Positions 30,690 to 41,027 of a stretch of 64,000 nt of DNA are shown here, in pieces. The notes beneath the pieces are model-generated. The model had not been told where the DNA came from. It saw nothing but the letters and a program-made list of their open reading frames with translations, and ran no database searches. Source of the DNA: Crateriforma spongiae (GTDB lineage Bacteria > Planctomycetota > Planctomycetia > Pirellulales > Pirellulaceae); contig NZ_JAAXMS010000004.1 of the NCBI RefSeq assembly GCF_012290005.1, positions 310,001-374,000 of the forward strand, given 5' to 3'. Made by a program: the position numbers and the translations under genes. Each line of letters begins with the position of its first letter. The first letter of the stretch is position 1.

Positions 30690-30905
30690 TTAGTTGCTGT
30701 ATCCGTTCAAAGCGGCGTGGATCGTCGGCTCCATGCACGGATCGACGGCGGTCGTGCCACGCAGGTTACGGCGACGTTTCTTGCTCAGACCCTGTGCCAG
30801 GTGGCTGGTGCCCGACGGACGGTGCATCGCCTTGCCCTTGGCGGACAGACGGAACCGCTTTTTGGTTCCCTTGTGGGTCTTGATCTTGGATTTACCTTTG
30901 GACAT
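30690..30905 (-). CDS. rpmI: Ribosomal protein L35
   Basis: 71 aa from the ATG at 30905. KIKTHKGTKKRFRLSAKGK and the basic HLAQGLSKKRRRNLRGT are typical L35. The frame continues upstream, but the extra part has no similarity. infC, which usually precedes rpmI-rplT, is not present. The next gene upstream encodes an unrelated hypothetical protein. Confidence 0.95.
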   Translation of the reverse strand: MSKGKSKIKTHKGTKKRFRLSAKGKAMHRPSGTSHLAQGLSKKRRRNLRGTTAVDPCMEPTIHAALNGYSN

Positions 30906-31027
30906 CGCTGTGGGGTCCGTATCGATGAACGTTCGTCGTCGTGATTTGAAGCGGCGAAGTGTAGCGACCTGCCGCAGAATATGAAAGGTCCGTGTGCGAC
31001 TTTTCCGCCCGGAAACGGCCCGCTGCG

Positions 31028-32701
31028 TCAACGCAGCGGCGGCAACGATCGGCCCAGTGCCGAGTCGCCATTGTCCGGCCGCCCGGCGGATTGCAGCGTT
31101 TGTTGCAGTTGTCGCTGTTTTTCCATGCGAATTCGATCCAACCAGTGCATCGACGCGTCCCCGGAACCATTGGGATCGGACTCCGATTGCTGGGCGATTG
31201 ATTCGAATTGGTCCAACAAGCTGGAAAGCGTCGCCGGATCGCCCTCGTCATCGCTGCCGCCGGATTCGTCATCCAGTCGTGCCAACAGCGTCGCCAGCGG
31301 AACGGATCGATCCGATCGGAACTGAACATCGGTCACCACTGGATCGGCCGGGTACATGCCCAGCAAGGTGGTTTTGTCAAACCGCACCGTGGCGGTGATC
31401 GACGGGGCCCTTGACGATGCCGACGCGGCGACCGGGGATCGCAGGGGCGCGGACAACTGATGCAGCGTCGCGCCGCCGCCCTGGGTGATGAACACAGACG
31501 GGCGAGGATTGCGGGGGCCGAAATCCCGTGGCAGGTGCAAGAGCATCAGTTCCACCACGGTGGTGCGGCCTTGGGTCAGCGATCCGGTTTCTTGCTGGTA
31601 GGCGAACGCCAACGCCAGGGTCCGTCCCATTTCCGGGGCATCGGTCAGGCTGTAACGTCGTCCCGCCGATCGTCCGTCGGGAACAATGCCCAACGATCGG
31701 AATCGCGACACCGCGGACTGGATCATCGGTTCGGGGTTGCCGGTCACCGATGATCCCGGCCCCGACTGAGAAAGCTGGCGGAAAAAGGCGGCTTTGCATT
31801 CGTTGCCGAAATAGCACTGGCCGCTGGCGTCGTGATAGACGATCGGTTGTACGGCCAAGCGGTGTTCTTGGAAGTATTTCAGGACTTGCGATTGAGTGAC
31901 CGAAGGCAACTGGTCACGACCGCTTTGAGCCAATTCCAAGCCGATCGTGACCGCGTCGATACGACCGAAAACACCAGCGGAGCCTGGCGTGATCTGTAAG
32001 GGTTCGTGCACCGCGACGCCTTCGCCAAGCAAGCGGCACGATTGATCGCGAGCCGCGGAATACAACCGCAGGACTTCGCCCGGCGTCCGCGGAATCATCG
32101 ACAAGGTTCGCAGGTCGCTTCGCTGGGGCACCGCTTCGATCCGACCGACACGCACCAGCGGTGATTCGGATGCCGTGAATCCGGCTTGACGGGTGTCCAG
32201 CGTTTGAGGCGGTTGCGACGATTTCGCTGATGATCCCACGGGGCGTTTGGGCCGCAAATGTTGATCGGCGGCCGCCCAAGCTTCAGCGGCTAGACGGCCC
32301 GGTGGCGATAGGTTTGACGATTCACTCGGTGTTTCGATCCCGTTGGTTTCGATCCCGTTGATCTCGTCTGGCGCGCTCGCTGAATCGGAAACCGCGGTAC
32401 CGGCAAGATTCGAATTTGCTTCGACGCCGGGTTTCATGCCCATCGCTTGGCCGAACTTCCGTCGACCTGATCGTTCGGCCTCGGCCGTCGCGTTGAACGC
32501 CATGTCCAGCTCGGCGGGCGGACGTATCGAAGCGGCCGATGATGAATCCGACGAAGCCAAACGGACCGATGGCTCGTCCGTGGATCGAGCATCGGCATGA
32601 ACGGAATCGGTGCCGCGACGCATTCGTCCGTGGATAAAGATCGCCGCGGTCAGGACAAGCATCCCGGCCGTTCCAATCTTTAAAACGCTTTGTTCGCTCA
32701 T
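31028..32701 (-). CDS. Hypothetical membrane-anchored protein, 557 aa
   Basis: No family recognised. From the ATG at 32701 it has a short N-terminus with one hydrophobic segment at about residues 8-25, a Ser/Glu/Ala-rich linker of roughly 150 residues, and a folded-looking region from about 170 to 480. Within it, RSAGRRYSLTDAPEMGRTLALAFAYQ and TVVELMLLHLPRDFG look like secondary-structure cores. The C-terminus is acidic then helical, ending with MEKQRQLQQTLQ. It probably faces the periplasm or paryphoplasm. It sits upstream of rpmI on the same strand without an obvious functional link. Confidence 0.7.
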   Translation of the reverse strand: MSEQSVLKIGTAGMLVLTAAIFIHGRMRRGTDSVHADARSTDEPSVRLASSDSSSAASIRPPAELDMAFNATAEAERSGRRKFGQAMGMKPGVEANSNLAGTAVSDSASAPDEINGIETNGIETPSESSNLSPPGRLAAEAWAAADQHLRPKRPVGSSAKSSQPPQTLDTRQAGFTASESPLVRVGRIEAVPQRSDLRTLSMIPRTPGEVLRLYSAARDQSCRLLGEGVAVHEPLQITPGSAGVFGRIDAVTIGLELAQSGRDQLPSVTQSQVLKYFQEHRLAVQPIVYHDASGQCYFGNECKAAFFRQLSQSGPGSSVTGNPEPMIQSAVSRFRSLGIVPDGRSAGRRYSLTDAPEMGRTLALAFAYQQETGSLTQGRTTVVELMLLHLPRDFGPRNPRPSVFITQGGGATLHQLSAPLRSPVAASASSRAPSITATVRFDKTTLLGMYPADPVVTDVQFRSDRSVPLATLLARLDDESGGSDDEGDPATLSSLLDQFESIAQQSESDPNGSGDASMHWLDRIRMEKQRQLQQTLQSAGRPDNGDSALGRSLPPLR

Positions 32702-33106
32702 ACGATGACGGCCCCGCGAACGCCGATCCGGCGATCGCATCGAATGGTTTCAACAGTGATGACAGTCGACCGCCAGGGGATCGTCAGTTTCACGCGGTTT
32801 CCTGGTGCATGACCTAGCGATCGGGCAGGTCCCGAATGGGCTGAGTACCAAAACCGGCGGTGTGGTGGCAATGCTGGGCCGCGACACCCGTCCGCAAAGG
32901 CGTCTTTCGCGGACCGGCCAAAGTTTTCTATAGCGATCGACAGAACTCGCACCCCAAGCTCACCGCGTGCCAACGCTCGCGACCACGGTAATGACCGCTC
33001 GGCAACGCGATCACTGCCAACGGAATCACTGCCGACGCAATCAACGGCGATTGGCTGAATTGTTGGTGCGGCATGATCCAACCAAACCTCAGAGACACGC
33101 CCCGTC
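32702..33106. other. Divergent intergenic region, 405 bp
   Basis: Separates the hypothetical membrane protein gene from the O-antigen-ligase-like gene. It contains a short imperfect tandem repeat around 33010-33045 (units resembling GCGATCACTGCCAACG, GGAATCACTGCCGACG). The minus-strand frame across it looks like a shadow. Confidence 0.4.
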
Positions 33107-34513
33107 ATGATGACCGCGGAAACAGCATTCTTCGTCATGCTGGCGATTTGTCTGGGCGTAGCGGCCTGGGCCGGACAACGGCAGGGTAAGGCCCAGGCAC
33201 TGGGCGTCGCCATGGCGTGCAGTCTGTTGTCGGCCAGTTGGCTGGAAATCAATCTGGCCGGTTTGCCGATCAACGTTTCAACCGCCGTCGCGGTGATCGG
33301 ATTGATCGCTTACTGCGTGCACAGCGGCGACCGATTCCTATCGCCCATCACATTGCTGGATGCACTGATGATCGCTTTAGTGATCTGGCACGTGGTTGCT
33401 GACATGGTCCACGGTGCACCACCGCTGATGACCGCCGCTGCGGCCTATGGCGAATGGGGGCTGCCCTACGCCGCCGGCCGTTTCGCATCGATGCACCGGA
33501 GCAGTCTGCGGAACCTGTCGCCCTGGTTCGCCGGCGTCGCGATTGTCTTGGCGGCCGCAGCCGTGTTCGAAGCCATGACAAACATCAACGTCTGGGAAAC
33601 GTTGATCGCAACGCGAGACGATCGAGTCGACTTTGCACGGCGGCTTCGGTACGGGATTGCTTATCGTGCCAACGGGCCGACGCGACACTGTATCTTCCTG
33701 GGCGTGATCTTGTTGACGCTGGTTCCTTGGGCCGCTTCGTTGCTGGATCGCTTTCAAAGTTCAACCGATTCGGACCGGAACAAGCGTGTCGCTGGCACGC
33801 TGGCGCTGATCGCTCTGTTTTTGGGGATCGTGGCAACGATGTCACGAGGCCCGATTTTGGCGTCGGTGGTGGTCGCCGTAATCGTCGCATCGATGGCGAA
33901 TCGGATCGTTCGCTACGTGGCCCTGGCCGGGTTGTGTGTTGTCGTTGCCGCCGCGGTGATCGCCCCCGAACGCGTCATGCAGGGCTTGGAAAGTCGCCCG
34001 GACCAGCCGGTTGAATCTCGCATCGTCGTTTTGGACGAAAGTGAAGAAGCCGTCATTCAAAGCTCCGCACGCAATCGCTGGCTGGTGATGAAGATTTACG
34101 GCCCCCTGGTGATCAAAGGTGGCTTGATGGGGTACGGCACCGAGGACAGTTCGGGATTTCCACCACGAAACTTACCGGGGCTGACCAGTGATCCGGCGGT
34201 GCTGCGTCAGATCGGGATCGTCGACAATACGTTCATCGGAATCGGGTTGCGGTTTGGTCTTGTCGGTGTGGTGTTGCTGGTCTTGTTGTTCGTCGTGGCC
34301 GCGGCAACGGCGCAGCGGATTTCAGGCGACGCTTCCACGTACTTCTTTCCCAATTCGGCACTGACGTTTTGGACGATCGCGGCGGTGGTGATCGGGTTGG
34401 CGTTGCAGCTGTGCACCGTCTACTTCGATCGTGACCACGGGTTCTGGGTGCTGTTTCTGCTGGGCGTCGTCAGTGGGCTGTCGGTCGCCACCAAAACACT
34501 GGACGACGTGTAG
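33107..34513 (+). CDS. O-antigen ligase-like polytopic membrane protein
   Basis: 468 aa with about ten or more hydrophobic segments and a large loop between residues about 280 and 370, the arrangement of Wzy_C/WaaL-type polysaccharide ligases and polymerases. The core has PTRHCIFLGVILLTLVPW and MSRGPILASVVVAVIVA. The SRGP motif in a membrane helix is common in this superfamily. Likely links or polymerises lipid-carried glycans at the outer face of the cytoplasmic membrane. No glycosyltransferase genes adjoin it, so the substrate is open. A second ATG directly follows the first. Confidence 0.75.
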   Translation: MMTAETAFFVMLAICLGVAAWAGQRQGKAQALGVAMACSLLSASWLEINLAGLPINVSTAVAVIGLIAYCVHSGDRFLSPITLLDALMIALVIWHVVADMVHGAPPLMTAAAAYGEWGLPYAAGRFASMHRSSLRNLSPWFAGVAIVLAAAAVFEAMTNINVWETLIATRDDRVDFARRLRYGIAYRANGPTRHCIFLGVILLTLVPWAASLLDRFQSSTDSDRNKRVAGTLALIALFLGIVATMSRGPILASVVVAVIVASMANRIVRYVALAGLCVVVAAAVIAPERVMQGLESRPDQPVESRIVVLDESEEAVIQSSARNRWLVMKIYGPLVIKGGLMGYGTEDSSGFPPRNLPGLTSDPAVLRQIGIVDNTFIGIGLRFGLVGVVLLVLLFVVAAATAQRISGDASTYFFPNSALTFWTIAAVVIGLALQLCTVYFDRDHGFWVLFLLGVVSGLSVATKTLDDV

Positions 34514-34533
34514 CGACCCTGCTTAGGTAGTCG

Positions 34534-37500
34534 TCAACCCTTTCGCGGGACGAAAGGCGACGAGGGCTTGGAAGGTTCGGCCTGCAGACGCCGAAGCAAG
34601 ATGGGACGCTGGGAACCTTGGATCCATTGGTACACGTGACCGGTTCTTAAGCCCGTCGCTTGCACCGACTGGCCGCCGGGCCAACGCACTTCCGCATCCA
34701 CCACCGTGACGCCACGTCCGACGCCGAAGTGCAATCGAGCCTGGTTGCTGGATTGAAAACCATTGCCTGCCAAACGTTGACGCGACCACTTCGACGATTC
34801 TGTCGACACCGTTACCGTACCGCCGACCGCATCGCGATGATCGGACGTGCCGATCAACTGAAAGGCGATCGCGGAATCAGGATTCGGATCACCCGTACGA
34901 TTGATCAACAAAGTCACCGGATCGAAAAGGTTGGTCAACACCGCATCGGTCCTGCCATCATCATCCACGTCCAACGTTGCCAACGCACGTCCCAGACGTT
35001 TGGCGGACATCGCGGGTCCCAGCTGATCGGACGACTCCGCCCGGTAACCGCCGCTCGGATCACGACGAAACAATTGCATCGGCATCCGATACGCGTGACC
35101 GCTGTGTGAAAAATCGTCGACGTTTCCGTTGGCGACCATAAGTTCCAACCATCCGTCGTTGTCCGCGTCGATCCACTGGGTCCCGAACCCCAGCATTGCC
35201 ATCGTCGGCTTGACCAGGCCCAGTCCTTCGGTGCGGTCCGCCCACAATCCACCGCTGACTTGGGAATAGAACGTGTTGTAGTCGTCGGTAAAGTGCGTCA
35301 CGTAAAGATCGATGTCTCCGTCGTTGTCCGCATCATCGGCGGCGATCCCCATCGAAGCCTGCGAAAGGGAACGTCCGTCAAACGCCACCCCGGCAAGCGC
35401 GCCTTGTTCACGCAGCACGGTCGGCGAGTCTTCCGGCGATGCCGGCGTTTGAGCGGTGGTCCAAAAATGATTGGCCGACATGTCGTTGGCGACATAGACG
35501 TCCATTCCGCCCTGCCGATCCAAGTCGCCGACGACCAACCCCAAGCCGCGTCCCGGGCCACCGCCGGTCTGGTTCACGTCCATGGCTGTCACGGTCGTGT
35601 CGGCCAGACGGTTTGTTCCGGTGCCCCGCCAAAACCGATCCGCTTCGCCAGGAAAGACCAGCGGCGCGCATGATCGATGTTGGTCGGTGCCTTCCCGCAT
35701 GCACTTGCGGTCGATCACGTCGTCGCCACCGATGTAGTTGACCTCAAAGACATCCGCCAACGCGTCACCGTCGATGTCAGCGATCGCCAGCGAAGTGGTC
35801 CACTGGTTACCGCCGAAGCCGAATTGCCCGGTGACGTCGCGAAACGTTCCGTCGCCGTTGTTTCGCAGCAATTGGTTCCGCCCAAAATTAGCGACGATCA
35901 AATCGGGGAAGCCATCGGAATCGATATCACCCACCGCAACGCCTTGGGAAAAGAACGCGTCACCGGTCCCGCTGGATTCGGTCACGTCGATGAACCGGCC
36001 ATCGACGTTCCGGAACAATCGGTTGGTTGTCGAATCGCCCTTGCGCGGCGTCCCACCGCAAGACGTCAGCATCAAGTCGGGACAACCGTCCAGGTCGAAA
36101 TCGATCACGCCGGCGCCGCCACCACCGGATTGATAGATATACAAGCCCGCTTCGCCGTTTTCCGCCGGGCCAATATCGCACACATAGTCCAAGCCTCGGT
36201 CAGCCGCCTGATCGACGAATCGAATCGGCGGACCGGTTGTGTTGACATCCACATCGGCGGTGCTGTCGCGGGGCGCGTCGTTGAGATCCGCCGCGATACT
36301 GGACAGATCAATCCTTCGTGCGACCCGTTTCGTGGGATCCTGCCAAGGCGTCGTGGCGGTCATTGCCCCGCGAATGCTTTGGAAGACTTCCATCGCACTG
36401 GGATCTGGGTCTTGCTGCATCATCGTGGCAAACCGGGCCCACGAGGCGGCTTCCCAAGCGCGGCCCAGCCGATCCATGGACCGGGCGATCATCACGGCGG
36501 CGCGCTGCGAGTGCTTCTTCCACGAAAACAGGGCTTCCACCGCGTCACGCATGGCGTTGATGTCTGCCGCACGAGCAGCCACTTCGGCGGCCTGGTCGCT
36601 GCGTCCCAGTTCCGCCAGCGCACCGGACAACTTGCCCAACGCCTCGCCATCGTTTTCGTTCAGTCTTGCCGCATTCCAAAACGCCACCGCCGATGCCTTG
36701 ACCCGGCGATTCTTTTCCGCCCAGCGTCCGACCGCCATCCAGTAGGCAGACAGACGCTTTGTCTCCGGTGTAACCGATTGTTCCCACTGAGCGATGGGTG
36801 ACGTGTCGCCGCTTTGTGGTTCGGTCGTCTCGATCAACGCCCGACCGTAATACGCGCTGGCTTCTGGAAATTCAGGGTGTTGTTGCCAAACGGACCGTAG
36901 ATCATCCAACGACTGTGCCCAGCGTCCTTCGTAAACATCATGGCGTACCAGGCTGTACCGCGGACGCAGGTCACCCGGGTTCTGTTGCAACGCGAATTCA
37001 CAAATGGCACGGTCGCTTTGCGGTCGTGTGATATCGGTCAAGACGATCAGTTCGCCCATCGCGCCGACGCCACGCTGGATCAGATACCGCAGGTGGGGTT
37101 CGGCGCGATTCTCCAATCCCAGCGCCAACTGCAAACCCGCAAGGTCGGTTCGCGATTGATCCCGGCCCGGATACTGGCGCACCAAGCGATCCAAGATCTC
37201 CAGCGATTCGAACGGACGCCCCGCATTCATCCACTGGCGTGCCAACTTGTCCAGCAATCCAGCAGACGGTGACTCGCCAGAACGCGACGTCAAGTCGACT
37301 GCCAATTGATAACGGTCGATCGCATCCTGGTGTGCGTTTCGTCCTGCGGCAACATCGCCGGAGACCTCAACCACCGCGGGATCGTCGCCACGACGGACCA
37401 GCAGGTCCGTGACCAGCGTTTCTGCCCGGTCATGCTGCTCCGATGCAATCAGCTGTCGTATGTCGGCGATCGACACTGATGCGTCATCGGTCGCGGCTGG

Positions 37501-37650
37501 TCCCTGGTGTGCCGCGGGCTGCGATCGCGACGAATCGGCATTGTTGGTCCCATCGCGATCGCCCTGACATCCCATCAAGACCAGACCGCAGGTCAGGGCG
37601 GACCACAGCCCGGTCATGCGACGGAGTGATGATTTCATCGATCGGGGCAA
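34534..37650 (-). CDS. Lipoprotein with TPR, FG-GAP (VCBS) and ASPIC/UnbV domains
   Basis: 1038 aa. A lipoprotein signal (hydrophobic core, then LMGC lipobox near residue 28) precedes TPR-like helical repeats up to about residue 430. From about 470 to 930 there are repeated Ca-binding FG-GAP motifs of the DxDxDGxxDL kind (for example DFDLDGCPDL, DIDSDGFPDL, DADNDGWLEL), followed by a C-terminal ASPIC/UnbV domain (HFGVGRGVTVVDAEVRWPGG). This CRTAC1-like architecture is abundant in planctomycetes. It is presumably an exported, calcium-stabilised beta-propeller that binds proteins or polysaccharides. It ends convergently, 20 bp from the ligase-like gene. Confidence 0.9.
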   Translation of the reverse strand: MPRSMKSSLRRMTGLWSALTCGLVLMGCQGDRDGTNNADSSRSQPAAHQGPAATDDASVSIADIRQLIASEQHDRAETLVTDLLVRRGDDPAVVEVSGDVAAGRNAHQDAIDRYQLAVDLTSRSGESPSAGLLDKLARQWMNAGRPFESLEILDRLVRQYPGRDQSRTDLAGLQLALGLENRAEPHLRYLIQRGVGAMGELIVLTDITRPQSDRAICEFALQQNPGDLRPRYSLVRHDVYEGRWAQSLDDLRSVWQQHPEFPEASAYYGRALIETTEPQSGDTSPIAQWEQSVTPETKRLSAYWMAVGRWAEKNRRVKASAVAFWNAARLNENDGEALGKLSGALAELGRSDQAAEVAARAADINAMRDAVEALFSWKKHSQRAAVMIARSMDRLGRAWEAASWARFATMMQQDPDPSAMEVFQSIRGAMTATTPWQDPTKRVARRIDLSSIAADLNDAPRDSTADVDVNTTGPPIRFVDQAADRGLDYVCDIGPAENGEAGLYIYQSGGGGAGVIDFDLDGCPDLMLTSCGGTPRKGDSTTNRLFRNVDGRFIDVTESSGTGDAFFSQGVAVGDIDSDGFPDLIVANFGRNQLLRNNGDGTFRDVTGQFGFGGNQWTTSLAIADIDGDALADVFEVNYIGGDDVIDRKCMREGTDQHRSCAPLVFPGEADRFWRGTGTNRLADTTVTAMDVNQTGGGPGRGLGLVVGDLDRQGGMDVYVANDMSANHFWTTAQTPASPEDSPTVLREQGALAGVAFDGRSLSQASMGIAADDADNDGDIDLYVTHFTDDYNTFYSQVSGGLWADRTEGLGLVKPTMAMLGFGTQWIDADNDGWLELMVANGNVDDFSHSGHAYRMPMQLFRRDPSGGYRAESSDQLGPAMSAKRLGRALATLDVDDDGRTDAVLTNLFDPVTLLINRTGDPNPDSAIAFQLIGTSDHRDAVGGTVTVSTESSKWSRQRLAGNGFQSSNQARLHFGVGRGVTVVDAEVRWPGGQSVQATGLRTGHVYQWIQGSQRPILLRRLQAEPSKPSSPFVPRKG

Positions 37651-37712
37651 CGGACGGGCGATCCAACGTATTGGGCGACAGGGGACAGTCGGCGGCCGAC
37701 GGCTTCGGTTGC

Positions 37713-40700
37713 CTAAGCCGGCGATGCGACCCCCGCGGCGCGTGCTTCTTCGGCCGGGTCCTTACCGAAACCGATCTTGGCGACGATCCAACCCAGGAAG
37801 AATCCGACCCGTGAGTATAGCAAGTACAAAACCGGGACGAGCAACAGCACCAACATCGTGGCCAGCATCAAACCAAAGGCCAAGCTGGTTGCCATTGGGA
37901 TCAACAGCTTGGCTTGGAATGATTTCTCCATCAGCAACGGGATCAAGCCCGCGATGGTGGTCAGACTGGTCAGCATGATCGGCCGGAACCGTCGGCTGCC
38001 GGAATCCAACAAGGCCTCCATCACCGGGATGCCGTCGCGAACACGGTGATTGATAAAGTCGATCAACACGATCGAATCGTTGACCACCACACCGGACAAG
38101 GCGACAAGCCCGAACATGCTGAACAACGTCAACGGCAGTCCCATGAACGCGTGCCCCCAAACCGCACCGATCATCCCGAATGGAACGATGGCCAGGATCA
38201 ACAGCGGTTGAACGTAGCTGCGGAATTGCAGCACCAACAACACGTACATGCAAACGATCGCGACACCGAATCCGACCGCCAGGCTGCCGACCGATTCGCG
38301 GCTTTGTTCCTGTTGGCCTTCCCAACGCAATGAGATGGCGGGATAGCGTCCGATCAATTGCGGAATGTACGACTTCTTCAATTCACCGATGATCAAATCC
38401 GCGTTGGCGACGGTTTCGTCCAAGTCGGCCGAAATGGTAATGCTGCGCAACTGGTCGACTCGGTTGATTTCCGAAAAGCCGCGTCGTAATTCGATGTCGG
38501 CCAGTTCGGTGATGGGGCGTTCTTGGCCGTCTTCACCACGGACACGAATTTCGCGGAAATTGACCAGGCTGCTGCGTTCGTCTTCGGGATATCGCACCAT
38601 CAACTTGACTTCGTGGCGTCCACGCTGCAGTCGCATTGCTTCGGCACCAAAGTACGTGTTGCGAACGGTTTCGCCCAAGTCGGTTGCGGTGATGCCGGTG
38701 GCTTTGGCGGTGTCTTTGACCTTGAACTGAAACTCCCATTTGCCGGGCGTGTTGTCGTCACTGATGTCGAAGACGCCGTTGTATTCGGCCAGCTTGAGTT
38801 TCAAATCCTCGGTCGCGTCCAGCAACTGTTCGACATCGTCGCTGGGGGCCAAAACTTTGAATTCGATCGCTTTTCCGCCCGGGCCCACACCGATGGTGCC
38901 AAAGTTGATGCGGTCGACGCCGGCAATTTCACCGACCTTGCGCCGCCAGCGGGCGATGATTTCATCGCTGTGGGTTTCGCGATACTTGGTGTCATAAAGT
39001 TCAACAAAGACTTGGCCGACGTGGCTGCCGCTGCCGCCGCCACCGGTTTGATTCTGCGTGTTGGTGACCGTCCCCAGTTCGCGATACGTCAACTTGACCG
39101 GACCCTGCCACTGGGACACGTGGATGGTGCTGTCGGTGGCGGCCTTGGCTTTCAGTTCTTCCGGCGTCGTGCCCTTTTCGGCTGCCTTTTGGATGGCGAT
39201 CTCGCGGCTGACTTCGCGGATCGACCGTTCCATCAAATTGGTCGCTTCTTCGCTGTCGGTTGCCGGTGTGCCGTCGGGGAATCGCAACGAACCCTGCAAC
39301 AGATTGTTGTCCGTTTTGGGAAACAAAATCGACGGGACAATGCCGCTGCGGATCATCCCCGCGGTGACCAGGAACATGGCGAAAGCCGTGGCGATCGGAA
39401 TCGCCGGATTACGCAATCCGAACGCCAGCACCGGCATGTAAACGCGTCGCCGAAACAGTTCCATCGACTCGGTTGCACGGTCTGACAACCAGCCCAACGC
39501 TAACCCCAGCGGCCGAATCGGATACAGGATCACGTTGATCAGTCGGAAGAACCCGGCATGGGTGTGTGCCAGGTGGCTGGGCAGAACAAACGTGCTTTCC
39601 CACAGCGAGATGATCAGCATGGCGATCACCGCAAACGGGATCACCGCCATGAATTTGCCCATCACGCCGCTGACGAAAAACATCGGTGCGAATGCGATCA
39701 CCGTTGTGGCGATCGACGCGGCGACGCTGGGGAAAACCTCCAATGTCCCGTCGATCGCGGCATCGTGAAACGATTTGCCCATCTGGCGATGGGCGTAAAT
39801 GTTTTCGCCGATCACGATCGCGTCATCCACGACGATCCCCAGAGCAACCAGGAACGAAAACATGCTGAGCATGTTCAGTGTTTGATCGCCAAGCGATAGC
39901 GCCGCGCCGGCACCCAAAATCGAAATCGGAATCCCCAAGGCGACCCAAAACGCCAGACGTAGTTCCAAAAACAGTGCCAGCACCAAGAAGACCAGGCACA
40001 GACCCGACGCACCGTTACGCAACAACAACGACAGGCGGTCGCGAACGTCGGTGCTGGTGTCGCCCCAAACCGCGAACCGATAACCGGGCGGCAGTTGGCG
40101 CTGGTCGACGTATTGATGCACTTGATCGACAAGCGTCAAAAGGTCTTCGGATTTCGTCCGCTCGACGTTGACGACCATCGCGGGTTCGCCGTTAATTTCG
40201 CCACCCGCGGTGACGTCTTCGAACTCATCACGAACCGTGCCGATGTCGTTGACGGTCAGCACGACACCGCCGGGCTGGGTGATCAGCGGCAGCTTGCCGA
40301 TTTCTTCGCCGATCCGTCCTTTGTTCTTTGCACGCAGCAAGACCTCTTGGCCGTCGGACTTCAATTGGCCGCCGGGCAATTCGACGTTACGCTGCCGCAG
40401 GATCGAAGCGACCTGGCCCAGCGACAATCCGTATTGCCTCAGTTGGGCTTCGGGGATTTCGACATCGATTTGAAACGGCTTGGTGCCCATGATCGATGCG
40501 GATGACACCGCCGGCAGCATCAACACATCGTCGCGGACCTGTTCGGCGATGTCACGCAGCGCCAATTCGCTTTCGATGGACCGATCGTCCGGTCCGATAA
40601 TTCCGATCCGAATGGCCGCTTCGCGAAACGTGATCTGCTGGATCTGTGGGTCTTCAGCCAGAACCGGAAAGCTGGGGATTCGGTTGACTTCGCGGTCGAT

Positions 40701-41027
40701 TTCCGCCAGCACTTTTTGCACGTCGTCGACGTTGGAATTCAATTCGGCCAGCACCGAACCGCTGCCTTCTTGGGCGATGGAGGTGACCTTTTTGATGCCG
40801 TCGATCGATCGAATGGCTTCTTCGATCTTTTGACAGATCGCTTCTTCGGTGTCCTTGGGCGTCGCACCGGGATAGGGCACTTGGACCAGAACGATTTCGA
40901 GTTCGAATTCTGGGAACACTTCTCGTCGCATGTTCACCAGACAAGCACCGCCGACCAACATCAAGGCCAGCATCAAGACGTTCATTCCCGGCGCATTTTC
41001 AATCGCCGCGCGAATCACTCCTTTCAT
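37713..41027 (-). CDS. RND-family efflux permease (AcrB/MexB-like)
   Basis: The inner-membrane proton-driven pump subunit. 1104 aa with the two-fold repeat of RND transporters: TM1 near residues 12-30, a large periplasmic porter domain, TM2-6, then the second half. The Asp-Asp proton relay in TM4 is in LVALGIVVDDAIVIGENIYAH. The second repeat carries VVNDSIVLIDFINHRVRDG. It exports hydrophobic or drug-like compounds with the adaptor encoded just upstream. Their stop and start overlap by 4 bp. No outer-membrane TolC-like gene is adjacent. Confidence 0.95.
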   Translation of the reverse strand: MKGVIRAAIENAPGMNVLMLALMLVGGACLVNMRREVFPEFELEIVLVQVPYPGATPKDTEEAICQKIEEAIRSIDGIKKVTSIAQEGSGSVLAELNSNVDDVQKVLAEIDREVNRIPSFPVLAEDPQIQQITFREAAIRIGIIGPDDRSIESELALRDIAEQVRDDVLMLPAVSSASIMGTKPFQIDVEIPEAQLRQYGLSLGQVASILRQRNVELPGGQLKSDGQEVLLRAKNKGRIGEEIGKLPLITQPGGVVLTVNDIGTVRDEFEDVTAGGEINGEPAMVVNVERTKSEDLLTLVDQVHQYVDQRQLPPGYRFAVWGDTSTDVRDRLSLLLRNGASGLCLVFLVLALFLELRLAFWVALGIPISILGAGAALSLGDQTLNMLSMFSFLVALGIVVDDAIVIGENIYAHRQMGKSFHDAAIDGTLEVFPSVAASIATTVIAFAPMFFVSGVMGKFMAVIPFAVIAMLIISLWESTFVLPSHLAHTHAGFFRLINVILYPIRPLGLALGWLSDRATESMELFRRRVYMPVLAFGLRNPAIPIATAFAMFLVTAGMIRSGIVPSILFPKTDNNLLQGSLRFPDGTPATDSEEATNLMERSIREVSREIAIQKAAEKGTTPEELKAKAATDSTIHVSQWQGPVKLTYRELGTVTNTQNQTGGGGSGSHVGQVFVELYDTKYRETHSDEIIARWRRKVGEIAGVDRINFGTIGVGPGGKAIEFKVLAPSDDVEQLLDATEDLKLKLAEYNGVFDISDDNTPGKWEFQFKVKDTAKATGITATDLGETVRNTYFGAEAMRLQRGRHEVKLMVRYPEDERSSLVNFREIRVRGEDGQERPITELADIELRRGFSEINRVDQLRSITISADLDETVANADLIIGELKKSYIPQLIGRYPAISLRWEGQQEQSRESVGSLAVGFGVAIVCMYVLLVLQFRSYVQPLLILAIVPFGMIGAVWGHAFMGLPLTLFSMFGLVALSGVVVNDSIVLIDFINHRVRDGIPVMEALLDSGSRRFRPIMLTSLTTIAGLIPLLMEKSFQAKLLIPMATSLAFGLMLATMLVLLLVPVLYLLYSRVGFFLGWIVAKIGFGKDPAEEARAAGVASPA

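Noticed and set aside
33010-33045. Start of a CRISPR or tandem repeat array
   Set aside because: Only two to three imperfect 16-bp units without spacers of constant length. No cas genes.
35677-36801. 374-codon plus-strand frame inside the FG-GAP protein gene
   Set aside because: Antisense of the regular Asp/Gly-rich repeats, which produces a long open frame by codon bias.
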